A DNA stretch of 64,000 nucleotides from Jannaschia faecimaris (GTDB lineage Bacteria; Pseudomonadota; Alphaproteobacteria; Rhodobacterales; Rhodobacteraceae): assembly GCF_900107415.1 (NCBI RefSeq), contig NZ_FNPX01000015.1, forward strand, positions 1-64,000. Direction: 5' to 3'. Made by a program: the position numbers and the translations under genes. Positions 16,859 to 28,812 of the stretch are shown piece after piece; within the stretch, counting starts at the first letter, position 1, and each line of letters opens with the position of its first letter. Under the pieces are notes generated by a model, which saw only the letters and a program-made list of their open reading frames with translations, had not been told where the DNA came from and did no database searches.

Positions 16859-17457
16859 GCGTCGCGGCCCTCAGCTTTGCGATCTTCGCCGCAAGCCAGG
16901 TTGGAACGCCCGGACCTGCGAACATGGCGCTGATGACGACGGGCGCGGCCCACGGGCTGCGCGCGGCCTTGCCTTTCGTCGCGGGTGTCGCACTCGGCAA
17001 GCAGCTTATCATCTGGCCCGCCGGATTCGGCCTCATGGAGCTTGCTGTCCGTTATCCTTGGGCGTTCGAAGCATTGAAGTGGGTTTCGGCGGGATACATA
17101 ATCTGGTTGGCTTGGCGCGTGGCGAACATGCGGCTGGCCCTAAAGGGGCGGGCAAAGGCCCCCGGGTTTCTGGCCGGGCTGATCGTGCATCCGCTGAACC
17201 CCAAGGCCTGGGCCATGATCACTGGCGGGTTCACCGCCTTCACCGCGCCCGGCACGCCAGCGTTGCAGGCGACGGTGACAATTGCCGCGATCCTGTTGGC
17301 GACGCAGATCGTCTTGCATCCGCTTTATACTTGGGGCGGCAGCCTCCTCGCACAACACGTTTCGGGCACAGCAGCCGAACGTTACCTGATGTGGACGCTG
17401 GCCGCTCTTACAGTGGCCAGCGTCCTGTTCGTGCTGTTCGGAGGAGGAACGACATGA
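16855..17457 (+). CDS. LysE-family transporter (amino-acid exporter type)
   Basis: A 200-residue membrane protein with about six helices. The family N-terminus is visible as SQVGTPGPANMALMTTGAAHG, and VHPLNPKAWAMITGGFTAF is the conserved second half-motif (PF01810). Members export amino acids and related small metabolites. It overlaps an acetyltransferase gene by four bases on each side, so acetylation and export may be linked, but the substrate is not readable. Confidence 0.85.
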   Translation: MSVAALSFAIFAASQVGTPGPANMALMTTGAAHGLRAALPFVAGVALGKQLIIWPAGFGLMELAVRYPWAFEALKWVSAGYIIWLAWRVANMRLALKGRAKAPGFLAGLIVHPLNPKAWAMITGGFTAFTAPGTPALQATVTIAAILLATQIVLHPLYTWGGSLLAQHVSGTAAERYLMWTLAALTVASVLFVLFGGGTT

Positions 17458-18020
17458 CGCCACAACGCGCGCCCCATCGGCAGGACCAGGTGACGACGCA
17501 GCATCAGGCCATCCTGCGGTCGAAGCGGCTGTTTCTGCGTCCCTTGCGCCGCAGCGACATGGGCCTGATAGAGCTTTACGCTTCGGACAAGCGAGTGGCG
17601 CTGAATACGCCATCAATCCCGCACCCGCTGCCGCCCGGCGCGACCGACGCATTCGTAACCCGTGTGATGGCCGGTCAGGGTGAAGATATGGTTTGGGCCA
17701 TGGACGCAAGCGATGCAGGTATGGACGAACTGGTTGGTGTCGTCAGCCTCAAACGTATGGATCGTGCGCAGTCGGAGGTCGGCTATTGGGTCGCTCCCTT
17801 CGTGTGGAACACCGGCCTCGCCTCCGAGGCGGTGAGCACCTTGCTCGATGCGAACCCATTGGCCGCGCGTCAGATATTCGGCTCCATCTTTCAGGATAAT
17901 CCAGCATCGGCCCGCGTTCTGACGAATGCCGGATTCGACTATATCGGCGATGCTGAAACGTTCTGCGTCTCTCGGAACGCGGTTGTTCCGACCTGGACCT
18001 ACATCCGCCAGATGGACTGA
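17454..18020 (+). CDS. GNAT-family N-acetyltransferase
   Basis: A 188-residue protein. SKRLFLRPLRRSDMGLIELYASDKRVA opens the fold, GYWVAPFVWNTGLASEAVS is the acetyl-CoA site (the usual R/Q-x-x-G is degenerate as WNTGLA), and GSIFQDNPASARVLTNAGFDYIG closes it. This is a RimJ-like pattern. The start at 17454 overlaps the LysE stop as ATGA. It ends 86 bases before obgE. Confidence 0.82.
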   Translation: MTPQRAPHRQDQVTTQHQAILRSKRLFLRPLRRSDMGLIELYASDKRVALNTPSIPHPLPPGATDAFVTRVMAGQGEDMVWAMDASDAGMDELVGVVSLKRMDRAQSEVGYWVAPFVWNTGLASEAVSTLLDANPLAARQIFGSIFQDNPASARVLTNAGFDYIGDAETFCVSRNAVVPTWTYIRQMD

Positions 18021-18049
18021 GAGCCTCTGTCCGACATCTGCTTGCTTGA

Positions 18050-20238
<2,189 letters not shown>

Positions 20239-20256
20239 GACATGGGAGACGACACG

Positions 20257-21516
20257 ATGAAAGATCAGATCGAAGACATTCCCCGCATGATGCACACCAT
20301 CGGCGAGGCCGCGCGCGCCGCGACCGCCGAACTGGCCAGTGCGTCTGCGGATCGCAAGCAGGCCGCCCTGACTGGTGCCGCCGATGCCCTTTGGGCCGCG
20401 CGCGCCGATGTGCTTGCAGCAAACGAAAAGGACATGGACTTTGGGCGAGACAAGGGCCTGTCGGATGCGATGATGGACAGGCTGAAGCTGGACGAGGGGC
20501 GCATTCAGGCGATCGTGGACAGCCTTCGCTCCATCGCAGGTCAGGCAGACCCGGTGGGACGTGTTCTGGCCGAGTGGGACCGCCCCAACGGCTTGCATAT
20601 TCAGCGCGTCGCGACACCCTTGGGTGTCATCGGTGTGATCTACGAGAGCCGCCCGAACGTGACCGCTGACGCCGGGGCCCTGTGCCTCAAGGCGGGTAAC
20701 GCAGTAATCCTGCGGGGCGGCTCCGAGAGCTTCCACTCCAGCCGCGCGATCCACGCCGCGATGATCGAGGGGTTGCGCGGTGCCGGACTGCCCGAAGCGG
20801 CGATCCAACTGGTGCCGACGCGCGACCGCGCCGCCGTGACCGAGATGCTGACCGCCACGGACCATATTGACGTGATCGTACCACGCGGCGGCAAGGGCCT
20901 TGTCGGTCTGGTACAGCGCGAAGCCCGCGTCCCGGTCTTTGCCCACCTTGAAGGCATCGTGCATGTCTATGTCGACAAATCCGCCGACCCTGAGATGGCG
21001 CGCAAGATCATCCTGAACGCCAAAACGCGGCGCACCGGCATTTGCGGGGCCGCTGAATGCCTGCTGATCCACCGCGATATTGCCAACACCCTGGGGGCCG
21101 AAATGGTGGCCGACCTGATGCGCGAGGGTGTAGAGGTTCATGCGGGTGAGGGGCTGACGGGCACAATCGTCGCGACCGAGGATGACTGGGGCACGGAATA
21201 CCTGGACATGAAGATCGCCGCCAAGATCGTGGACGGCGTCGATGGGGCCATCGCGCATATCCGCAAGTACAGTTCCAGTCACACCGAATGCGTTATCGCC
21301 GAGGATCCTGACGTCGTGGCGCAGTTCTTCGGACGGATCGACTCTGCGATCCTGATGCACAACGCCTCGACCCAGTTCGCCGATGGTGGTGAATTCGGGA
21401 TGGGGGCTGAAATCGGGATCGCCACGGGCAAGATGCACGCGCGCGGACCGGTCGGAGCGGAACAGTTGACGAGTTTCAAATATCTCGTCACTGGAAAGGG
21501 TGCGATCCGCTCATAA
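20257..21516 (+). CDS. proA: Gamma-glutamyl phosphate reductase
   Basis: I choose the ATG at 20257 because GGGAGA lies seven bases upstream. The frame is open from 20242. The 419-residue aldehyde-dehydrogenase-fold enzyme has [30 protein letters not shown], a catalytic Cys in [16 protein letters not shown], and the C-terminal [16 protein letters not shown]. It reduces glutamyl-5-phosphate, the second step of proline synthesis, and follows proB in the normal order. Confidence 0.97.
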   Translation: MKDQIEDIPRMMHTIGEAARAATAELASASADRKQAALTGAADALWAARADVLAANEKDMDFGRDKGLSDAMMDRLKLDEGRIQAIVDSLRSIAGQADPVGRVLAEWDRPNGLHIQRVATPLGVIGVIYESRPNVTADAGALCLKAGNAVILRGGSESFHSSRAIHAAMIEGLRGAGLPEAAIQLVPTRDRAAVTEMLTATDHIDVIVPRGGKGLVGLVQREARVPVFAHLEGIVHVYVDKSADPEMARKIILNAKTRRTGICGAAECLLIHRDIANTLGAEMVADLMREGVEVHAGEGLTGTIVATEDDWGTEYLDMKIAAKIVDGVDGAIAHIRKYSSSHTECVIAEDPDVVAQFFGRIDSAILMHNASTQFADGGEFGMGAEIGIATGKMHARGPVGAEQLTSFKYLVTGKGAIRS

Positions 21517-21540
21517 TCAACAGCTTGGAAGGCGAAATTC

Positions 21541-22755
21541 ATGTCAGATCCTGAATTCGGGGGCCACCCCAACCTTGTGCGCCGGACGGCGTTTCCCGCA
21601 TCCGTCAGCCGGGCTGTCGTTACGCCATTGCAGCCTTCGGTCGTCTATTCCTCACCCGACCCGGATGCGCTTGACGATCAGTATGAAGGTCGGGCGGCTG
21701 GGTATACCTACGGCCGCGAGGGGCATCCGAACGCCGACGTCCTGGCGAAGATGATCGACAGTCTGGAGGGTGGCCCGACCGAGGCGGGGCAGGGTGGCAT
21801 TATCACCGGGTCGGGGATGTCGGCCGTGACGGCGACACTGCTGGGTCTGCTGTCGTCGGGCGACCACATCGTCGGCGGCAATCAGCTTTACGGTCGCAGC
21901 CTGCGGATGATGACCCAAGATTTGCCGCGTTGGGGCATCACTTCGACATTGGCCGACCCCACCGACGTGGCCGCGATGGAGGCGGCGATCACGCCTGCGA
22001 CCAAGCTGCTTCTGGTCGAGGTCGTGTCCAACCCGACCCTGCGCATCGCCGACATGGACGGGATCGAGAAACTGGCGCGCGACCGGGGCCTGATCCTCGT
22101 GGTCGACAACACCTTCACCACACCCTACGGCTTCCCCGCCTTCACGCGCGGGGCGGATGTTGTGATCCATTCGGTCACCAAATTACTGGCCGGGCATTCT
22201 GATGTGACGCTGGGCTATGTCCGCGCGCGCGATCCGGCGCAGCGCAATGCGATCTACGACACGAACGTCACGCTGGGCCTGACACCAAGCCCGTGGGATT
22301 GCTGGATGGCGGAACGGGGGCTTTACACCTTCGATATGCGGTTTCAGCGGGCGCAGGAGAATGCTGGCACCCTCGCGCAACTTTTCGCGGATCACCCGGC
22401 GGTGGACGCCGTACTCTATCCGGGGCGCTCTGACCATCCCGATCACAACCGGGCCGGCGCGCTTTTGGACGGCAACTGGGGCAACATGTTGAGCATTCGT
22501 CTTAAGGGCGGGCGGGCGCAAGCCAACGCCCTGACGCGCGCGGCACCGCAAGTGGCCTTCGCGCCGACGCTGGGCGACGTGGGCACGACGCTGTCGCATC
22601 CCGCGTCGAGCAGCCACCGCGCCCTGACGCCGGACGGACGTGCCGCGCTTGGGATCACCGAAGGGTTCTTCCGCGTATCCGTCGGCTGTGAACCGATTTC
22701 GCTTCTGGAGCAGGACTTTCGTTTTGCATTGGATGCCGCTGCCGCTGTGACCTAG
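21541..22755 (+). CDS. Cys/Met-metabolism PLP-dependent enzyme (cystathionine gamma-synthase/beta-lyase type)
   Basis: A 404-residue protein. The PLP Lys is in HSVTKLLAGHSD (K214). Other hallmarks are YTYGREGHPN, GSGMSAVTATLLGLLSSGDH, VDNTFTTPYGFPA and LSHPASSSHRAL near the C-terminus. The fold and motifs are those of PF01053 trans-sulfuration enzymes (MetB, MetC, MegL). The exact reaction cannot be fixed by eye. It lies 24 bases after proA and may be read from the same transcript. Confidence 0.88.
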   Translation: MSDPEFGGHPNLVRRTAFPASVSRAVVTPLQPSVVYSSPDPDALDDQYEGRAAGYTYGREGHPNADVLAKMIDSLEGGPTEAGQGGIITGSGMSAVTATLLGLLSSGDHIVGGNQLYGRSLRMMTQDLPRWGITSTLADPTDVAAMEAAITPATKLLLVEVVSNPTLRIADMDGIEKLARDRGLILVVDNTFTTPYGFPAFTRGADVVIHSVTKLLAGHSDVTLGYVRARDPAQRNAIYDTNVTLGLTPSPWDCWMAERGLYTFDMRFQRAQENAGTLAQLFADHPAVDAVLYPGRSDHPDHNRAGALLDGNWGNMLSIRLKGGRAQANALTRAAPQVAFAPTLGDVGTTLSHPASSSHRALTPDGRAALGITEGFFRVSVGCEPISLLEQDFRFALDAAAAVT

Positions 22756-22874
22756 GGCTTCGTCAGTCGGGCGCGGCCCCAACGAGGGTCGCGCCCAGTG
22801 TCATCAACCAGCAAATAGTTGACAGAGAACGGGCGACCGCGCAGGCGGCAAGGATCACGGAGGCAGGAATCGCA

Positions 22875-23906
22875 ATGATTGAGTCCGTTCTCGACGCACT
22901 TCTGGAGCCCGCGATGCTCCTTGACGGCTCTGGCCGGGTCTCCGTTGCCAACCTTGCCGCGCAGGAACGCCTGGGTGTCTGGGTGATTGGACGATCCTAC
23001 GTCAGCGTCCTGCGGCAGCCGGCGCTTCTGGGGCCAGTCGAAGACGCTTATTCCGAAGGCACCAGTGGCATCGCCCGGTTCGTGCACAGCTCCGGACAGG
23101 TTGAGACCCTGTTCGAAGTAAGTATTTCTGCGTTGACCGAAGCCGGGGAGGGGACGCGCCACGTCCTTCTGGTTTTCAGGGATGTATCGGATGCACATGC
23201 CGGCGAATCCATGCGACGGGATTTTGTCGCGAATGTCAGTCATGAATTGAAAACGCCGCTGACCGCCGTTTCTGGCTTTATAGAAACATTGCAGGGTCCG
23301 GCCCGCAATGACGCGCCCGCCCGCGATCGGTTTCTGGGAATGATGGCGCAGGAGACGGCGCGCATGAACCGTCTGGTGTCCGACCTTCTGTCGCTAAGCC
23401 GGTTGGAGGGGCAGTCGCGCAGACGACCGACCGAAGTCGTGGATCTTGTCGGTGTTATATCCGAAACGATGGGTACATTGCGCCCCGGGGCCGACACCAA
23501 CGAGGTTCAAATCGTGACCGATCTGCCCGATAGCGCTGCGATGCCGGCCGACCGCGATCAGATCATTCAGGTCATCACCAATCTGGTGGAAAATGCCATC
23601 AAGTATGGACGTCAGCCCGGCGTGGTCACGCTCTCGCTGGCCCACGTCGCGCGGGAGCCGGTGATCAAGGGGCCGGCCTGGCAATTGTCGGTGCGTGATG
23701 CGGGGGCCGGAATCGCACCTGAGCATATCCACCGCCTGACCGAGCGGTTCTACCGTGTCGACACCGACCGTTCGCGGGCGAAGGGCGGCACGGGTTTGGG
23801 CCTCGCAATCGTCAAGCACATCGTGAACCGACACCGCGGCCGGTTGCGCATCGAAAGCGTCGTGGGGCAGGGGACCGAGGTTTTGGTGACCCTGCCGGCG
23901 GCCTGA
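22875..23906 (+). CDS. phoR: Phosphate-regulon sensor histidine kinase
   Basis: A 343-residue kinase directly upstream of the pst operon. A PAS-like domain occupies about 1-105. The H-box is FVANVSHELKTPLTAVSGF, followed by N-box NLVENAIKYG, G1 DAGAGIAPEH and G2 GTGLGLAIVKHI. No convincing membrane helix is seen, unlike E. coli PhoR, which fits soluble or peripheral alphaproteobacterial forms. It would sense phosphate status through PstSCAB-PhoU and phosphorylate PhoB at the far end of the cluster. The 119 bases upstream hold no gene. Confidence 0.9.
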   Translation: MIESVLDALLEPAMLLDGSGRVSVANLAAQERLGVWVIGRSYVSVLRQPALLGPVEDAYSEGTSGIARFVHSSGQVETLFEVSISALTEAGEGTRHVLLVFRDVSDAHAGESMRRDFVANVSHELKTPLTAVSGFIETLQGPARNDAPARDRFLGMMAQETARMNRLVSDLLSLSRLEGQSRRRPTEVVDLVGVISETMGTLRPGADTNEVQIVTDLPDSAAMPADRDQIIQVITNLVENAIKYGRQPGVVTLSLAHVAREPVIKGPAWQLSVRDAGAGIAPEHIHRLTERFYRVDTDRSRAKGGTGLGLAIVKHIVNRHRGRLRIESVVGQGTEVLVTLPAA

Positions 23907-23963
23907 TCGCAAGGGTTTGAGAAGCTCCGGCTGTGGGGCCGTCCTTTAGGGCGGCGGCTACCA

Positions 23964-23992
23964 CCGTCATCAAACTGTTACACGGGCGTCAC
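23964..23992 (+). promoter_or_regulatory. PHO box array upstream of pstS
   Basis: Three half-sites lie at 11-base spacing: CCGTCAT (23964-23970), CTGTTAC (23975-23981) and GCGTCAC (23986-23992), each separated by four bases. The known PHO box is two 7-base CTGTCAT-like repeats with a 4-base AT-rich spacer, so this reads as two overlapping boxes. It lies 90 bases before the pstS start. Autoregulation by PhoB follows from the context. Confidence 0.8.
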
Positions 23993-24081
23993 AAAAGGCC
24001 AACATCGCGCCCCTAGCTGCTGCAATGAGCGGGTCCCGAGGCGGGAGCCGTCAGACGCTCAACGAAATTCAGGAGCATGCC

Positions 24082-25116
24082 ATGTCCATCAATAAGGCCA
24101 CCGTTTCGGCGCTTGCCATCGTCGCTGTCTCGGCCACCGCCGCCGCTGCCCGCGATCAGGTTCAGATTGCCGGGTCTTCGACCGTTCTGCCTTACGCATC
24201 AATCGTCGCCGAAGCCTTTGGCGAGAACTTTGACTTCCCGACCCCTGTCGTAGAGTCGGGCGGCTCATCGGCCGGTCTCAAGCGTTTTTGCGAAGGTGTG
24301 GGTGAGAATACGATCGATATCGCCAATGCATCGCGCAAGATCCGTGACGGCGAAATTGCCGCCTGCGCCGACGCCGGCGTGACCGATATCATCGAAGTCC
24401 GCATCGGCTATGACGGCATCGTCTTTGCCAGTCAGCAGTCAGGCCCTGCCTTCACCGAGTTTACACCTTCGCAGTGGTACCTCGCGCTCGCCGCCCAAAT
24501 TCCGGGCGAGGATGGGAACTTGGTCGATAACGCCAACAGCAGTTGGTCAGACATTGACGAGGCGCTGCCTGACGTGGGCATCCTGGCGTTCATCCCGGGT
24601 ACCAAGCACGGCACGCGCGAAGTGTTCGAAGAGAAGGTCATTCTTCAGGGATGTGAAGACACGGGCGCGATGGAACGTATGATGTCCGCCGGGATGGACG
24701 AGGACGCGACCGAAGAGGCCTGCATGTCGATCCGCGCCGACGGGGCATCGGTCGATATCGATGGCGACTACACCGAAACTCTGGCCCGCATCGAAAGCGA
24801 CGGCAACGGCGTCGGCGTCTTCGGTCTGTCCTTCTATGAAAACAACACGGACAAGCTAAAAGTGGCCAAGATGGGCGGCGTTGTTCCGTCGACCGAGACG
24901 ATTTCGACCGGCGAATACCCTGTGTCGCGGCCGCTGTACTTCTACATCAAGAAAGCACACCTGGCCGCGATCCCCGGTCTGAAGGAATACGCCGAGTTCT
25001 TCGTCAGCGATGACATTTCGGGCCCCGATGGTCCGTTGTCCGAGTACGGCCTCGTATCCGATCCCGAATTGGCCGAGACGCAGGCCACGGTTTCGGACGA
25101 AGCCACGATGAAGTAA
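24082..25116 (+). CDS. pstS: Phosphate ABC transporter, periplasmic binding protein
   Basis: Start at 24082 with AGGAG upstream. The frame is open earlier without support. The 344-residue protein has a signal peptide (…IVAVSATAAAA) and then RDQVQIAGSSTVLPYASIVA, the typical opening of the PstS/SphX subtype. Phosphate-contact segments are AGSSTVLP, ESGGSSAGLKRFCEG and IPGTKHGTREVF. It captures Pi in the periplasm for PstCAB. Confidence 0.95.
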   Translation: MSINKATVSALAIVAVSATAAAARDQVQIAGSSTVLPYASIVAEAFGENFDFPTPVVESGGSSAGLKRFCEGVGENTIDIANASRKIRDGEIAACADAGVTDIIEVRIGYDGIVFASQQSGPAFTEFTPSQWYLALAAQIPGEDGNLVDNANSSWSDIDEALPDVGILAFIPGTKHGTREVFEEKVILQGCEDTGAMERMMSAGMDEDATEEACMSIRADGASVDIDGDYTETLARIESDGNGVGVFGLSFYENNTDKLKVAKMGGVVPSTETISTGEYPVSRPLYFYIKKAHLAAIPGLKEYAEFFVSDDISGPDGPLSEYGLVSDPELAETQATVSDEATMK

Positions 25117-25122
25117 TGCACC

Positions 25123-25152
25123 CCGGACCGGGGGAGCGATTCCCCGGTCCGG
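25123..25152 (+). promoter_or_regulatory. Intercistronic stem-loop between pstS and pstC
   Basis: CCGGACCGGGG (25123-25133) pairs perfectly with CCCCGGTCCGG (25142-25152) around an 8-base loop, starting six bases after the pstS stop. No T-run follows, so it is more likely a 3'-end stabiliser or partial attenuator than a full terminator. It would let the binding protein be made in excess of the permease. Confidence 0.7.
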
Positions 25153-25179
25153 CCCTTTGACGACCCCGGAGACCGCGCC

Positions 25180-26643
25180 ATGCCCCTCAACTGGATCCTC
25201 CTGATCCTTGCCGTCATCGGCATCGCTGCCTTCATCGCCTCCCGGTTTCGCGCAATCGGCTCGGTCGGCGGGGATGCGCGCCGCCTTCACTCGCTTCCGA
25301 TCTACTACGGGATGAACGGTGCCATGATGGCGCTGGTCCCAGCACTTTTGCTGCTGGCGGTCTGGCTGATCATGCAGCCCTTGCTGTTGGAGCGGTCTAT
25401 CCTGGCCGGCTTGCCGGACAGTGCGATCCCCGTCGGCAGTACGCCCGGTCTTGTCATGTCCGACGTTCGTCGCGTTGCCGACGGGATCGAGACGGGCTTT
25501 GCGACGGGAGCCTTCACCCGTGGCGACCTGACCACGTTGACGACCGAGGCCGTCGGATCCGTCCTATCGGCGGGGGGCACCGCACTTGGCACCCCGCTGA
25601 CCGCCGATGTCCTCTCGGCAGCCGCCGACTACTGGCAGGCGCGGGGCACACTGTCCTGGATTATGGCCACCGCAGCGATCGGCTTCGCGCTGATCGGCGC
25701 GGCTTGGGCCATTCGCCAGTCGGAGGGCGACTTCCGCGCCCGCAACGTGGTCGAGAGGGGTGTCTTGGTCCTCCTCATCGCCGCAGCTTCCATCGCGATC
25801 CTGACAACGGTGGGTATTGTACTGTCCATGGTGTTCGAGACGTCGAACTTCTTCCGCCAGTATGACTGGAAGGATTTCTTCTTCAGTACAACATGGTCGC
25901 CCAGCTTCTCGGGCCGCGGCGGCGGGTCGGATCTAGGCATTCTGCCGCTGCTCTGGGGTACGCTGTACATATCGGTGATCGCACTGATCGTGGCCGTGCC
26001 CGTGGGCCTTTTCGCCGCGATCTATCTTTCGGAATACGCCGGAAAGCGGTTCCGCAACATCGCCAAGCCACTGATTGAGATTCTGGCCGGCATTCCGACG
26101 ATCGTCTACGGTCTTTTCGCACTGATCACCGTTGGCCCCCTGCTGCGTGACGCCTTCGCCTCGCCGCTGGGTCTGGGCAATTCGGCGTCGTCGGTGATGA
26201 CGGCCGGTCTCGTGATGGGAATCATGTTGATCCCATTCGTCAGTTCCCTGTCGGATGACATCATCAATGCCGTTCCGCAGGCGATGCGGGACGGCTCGCT
26301 CGGCCTTGGGGCCACGCAGTCGGAAACGATCCGTCAGGTCATCGTGCCCGCCGCCCTTCCGGGTATCGTGGGGGCCGTTCTGCTGGCAGCGTCTCGCGCC
26401 ATCGGCGAGACGATGATCGTCGTCCTCGGGGCAGGGGCTGCGGCCCGGCTTGATCTCAACCCGTTCGAGGCGATGACAACGGTAACTGTTAAGATCGTCT
26501 CGCAACTTACTGGTGATACTGACTTTGCATCGCCAGAGACACTGGTGGCGTTCGCCCTAGGTCTGACGCTTTTCGTGATCACGCTGGCCCTTAATGTTCT
26601 GGCCCTCTTCATCGTCCGCAAATACCGGGAGCAGTACGAATGA
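25180..26643 (+). CDS. pstC: Phosphate ABC transporter permease PstC
   Basis: A 487-residue permease, longer than E. coli PstC (about 320) because of an extra N-terminal region with two or three helices and a periplasmic loop (up to about 235). The transport core has LLWGTLYISVIALIVAVPVG, EILAGIPTIVYGLFAL and the coupling EAA-loop PQAMRDGSLGLGATQSETI. The stop overlaps pstA by four bases. Confidence 0.93.
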   Translation: MPLNWILLILAVIGIAAFIASRFRAIGSVGGDARRLHSLPIYYGMNGAMMALVPALLLLAVWLIMQPLLLERSILAGLPDSAIPVGSTPGLVMSDVRRVADGIETGFATGAFTRGDLTTLTTEAVGSVLSAGGTALGTPLTADVLSAAADYWQARGTLSWIMATAAIGFALIGAAWAIRQSEGDFRARNVVERGVLVLLIAAASIAILTTVGIVLSMVFETSNFFRQYDWKDFFFSTTWSPSFSGRGGGSDLGILPLLWGTLYISVIALIVAVPVGLFAAIYLSEYAGKRFRNIAKPLIEILAGIPTIVYGLFALITVGPLLRDAFASPLGLGNSASSVMTAGLVMGIMLIPFVSSLSDDIINAVPQAMRDGSLGLGATQSETIRQVIVPAALPGIVGAVLLAASRAIGETMIVVLGAGAAARLDLNPFEAMTTVTVKIVSQLTGDTDFASPETLVAFALGLTLFVITLALNVLALFIVRKYREQYE

Positions 26644-27989
26644 CCGACGCGACCGCAACGATGGGCGATGGGGCCGGCAAGGGCAGCCTGTTAGCCAAGG
26701 ACAGCCGTACCGCCAAGCGCAACGCCGCCGAAAAACGGTTCAGGCTGTATGGCCTCGTCGCTGTTTGTATCGGTATCGCGATGCTGGTGATGCTGCTGAC
26801 GTCGATCCTGTCGAACGGCCTGTCGTCCTTCCAGCAGACGACAATCCAGATCCAGGTGAACCTGCCGGAGGCCAAGCTGGACAAGTCCGGTGTCCGTGAT
26901 CCCGAAGTAATGGCCAAGGTCACGACGTTTGGCTACGCGCCGCTGCTACGCGACGGCTTGCAGGCGACCATCGCCGGGGCGGGTATCGAGACCGAGGTTT
27001 CGGCCAAGGATGCCGCGGACCTCATCTCCGACGAAAGCGTGGCGCAGTTGCGTAACCTCGTTCTGGCGAACCCTGATCTGATCGGCCAGACGATTCCGGT
27101 AGAAGTATTGGCCTCAGGGCGGATCGACGGCTTTTACAAAGGCCGCGTGACGATGGAGTCGGCGGAGCTCGACAGCAACATCAGCCCCGCGCAGTTGCAG
27201 CTTGCCGACGCGCTCAAGGAGGCGGGCCTGCTTAGCACCTCGTTCAACTGGCTGTTTTTCACCGCACCCGATGCCTCGGACACGCGGCCCGAAGCCGCGG
27301 GCCTTGGAGTGGCGATCTTGGGTTCGCTCTACATGATGCTGATCGTGTTGGTTCTGGCTCTGCCCATCGGTGTCGCAGCCTCTATCTACCTAGAGGAATT
27401 TGCGCCCCAGAACCGATGGACCGACCTGATCGAGGTGAACATCTCGAACCTCGCCGCCGTGCCATCCATCGTCTTCGGTATCCTGGGCCTCGCCATCTTC
27501 ATCAACTTCGCGGGTCTTCCTCAATCGGCCCCGATCGTCGGGGGCCTGGTTCTGACGCTGATGACGCTGCCGACGATCATCATCGCCACCCGCGCGGCCC
27601 TCAGGGCCGTGCCGCCGTCGATCCGCGATGCGGCCCTCGGTCTCGGTGCCTCCAAGATGCAAAGCGTGTTTCACCACGTCCTGCCGCTTGCCATGCCCGG
27701 CATCCTGACCGGCACGATCATCGGGTTGGCGCAGGCTCTTGGTGAAACTGCGCCGCTTCTGCTTATCGGTATGGTCGCCTTCGTGCGCGAATATCCGGAC
27801 AGTCCGCTGGACGGCGGTCTGTTCGATCCGGCAACTGCGCTGCCGGTGCAAATCTACAACTGGACCCAACGGTCCGATCCGGCCTTTGTGGAACGAGCCA
27901 GCGGTGCGATCATCGTGCTTCTGTTGTTTCTGCTGGTCATGAACCTGACGGCCATTTTCCTGCGCCGGAAGTTCGAGCGGCGCTGGTAA
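26640..27989 (+). CDS. pstA: Phosphate ABC transporter permease PstA
   Basis: A 449-residue permease, also extended at the N-terminus. One helix near 40 is followed by a periplasmic domain (…LPEAKLDKSGVRDPE…) that resembles the DUF3333 type. The core has GVAASIYLEEFAPQNRWTDL, NLAAVPSIVFGILGLA and the EAA-loop PPSIRDAALGLGASKMQSVF. It pairs with PstC in the membrane. The start overlaps the pstC stop (ATGA). Confidence 0.93.
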   Translation: MTDATATMGDGAGKGSLLAKDSRTAKRNAAEKRFRLYGLVAVCIGIAMLVMLLTSILSNGLSSFQQTTIQIQVNLPEAKLDKSGVRDPEVMAKVTTFGYAPLLRDGLQATIAGAGIETEVSAKDAADLISDESVAQLRNLVLANPDLIGQTIPVEVLASGRIDGFYKGRVTMESAELDSNISPAQLQLADALKEAGLLSTSFNWLFFTAPDASDTRPEAAGLGVAILGSLYMMLIVLVLALPIGVAASIYLEEFAPQNRWTDLIEVNISNLAAVPSIVFGILGLAIFINFAGLPQSAPIVGGLVLTLMTLPTIIIATRAALRAVPPSIRDAALGLGASKMQSVFHHVLPLAMPGILTGTIIGLAQALGETAPLLLIGMVAFVREYPDSPLDGGLFDPATALPVQIYNWTQRSDPAFVERASGAIIVLLLFLLVMNLTAIFLRRKFERRW

Positions 27990-28004
27990 GGGCAGGGGGA
28001 CGAT

Positions 28005-28802
28005 ATGAAAGACACACAAGCGACGGAGACCGCCGTGACCACCGAGACACCCAAGATCACGGCGCGCGGCGTTCAGGTCTACTACGGCGACACACACGCC
28101 ATCAAAGACGTAGATGTTGACATCGCGGCCAACACCGTGACGGCCTTTATCGGTCCATCCGGTTGCGGTAAATCGACTTTCCTGCGTTGTATCAATAGGA
28201 TGAACGACACCATTCCGATCGCGCGGGTCGAGGGCGATATCCGCATCGACGGCGAAGACATCTACGACAAGCGCGTGGACCCGGTGCAGCTGCGCGCCAA
28301 GGTCGGTATGGTCTTCCAGAAGCCGAACCCGTTTCCCAAGTCGATCTATGACAATGTGGCCTACGGGCCGCGCATCCATGGGTTGGCGACGGACAAGGCT
28401 GACCTGAACAATATCGTCGAGAATGCGCTGCGTCGGGCCGCGCTCTGGGATGAGGCGAAGGACCGGTTGGACGAACCTGGCACCGGGCTGTCCGGCGGGC
28501 AGCAGCAGCGCCTGTGCATCGCACGCGCCGTCGCCACCGCGCCCGAGATCCTGCTGATGGACGAACCCTGCTCGGCCCTCGATCCAATCGCGACCGCACA
28601 GATCGAGGAATTGATCGACGAACTGCGACAGAATTTTTCGGTCGTGATCGTGACTCACTCGATGCAGCAGGCCGCCCGTGTCAGCCAGAAGACCGCGTTC
28701 TTCCACCTTGGCCATCTGGTTGAATACGGAGAGACTGGCAAGATTTTCACCTCGCCCGAGGATTCTCGGACCGAGAGCTACATTTCCGGCCGTATCGGCT
28801 GA
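28005..28802 (+). CDS. pstB: Phosphate ABC transporter ATP-binding protein
   Basis: A 265-residue ATPase: Walker [10 protein letters not shown], the PstB-specific [14 protein letters not shown]-loop [17 protein letters not shown], signature [14 protein letters not shown], Walker [14 protein letters not shown] and switch [14 protein letters not shown]. It energises PstCA. It starts 15 bases after pstA. Confidence 0.97.
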   Translation: MKDTQATETAVTTETPKITARGVQVYYGDTHAIKDVDVDIAANTVTAFIGPSGCGKSTFLRCINRMNDTIPIARVEGDIRIDGEDIYDKRVDPVQLRAKVGMVFQKPNPFPKSIYDNVAYGPRIHGLATDKADLNNIVENALRRAALWDEAKDRLDEPGTGLSGGQQQRLCIARAVATAPEILLMDEPCSALDPIATAQIEELIDELRQNFSVVIVTHSMQQAARVSQKTAFFHLGHLVEYGETGKIFTSPEDSRTESYISGRIG

Positions 28803-28812
28803 GGAGGTCCAA

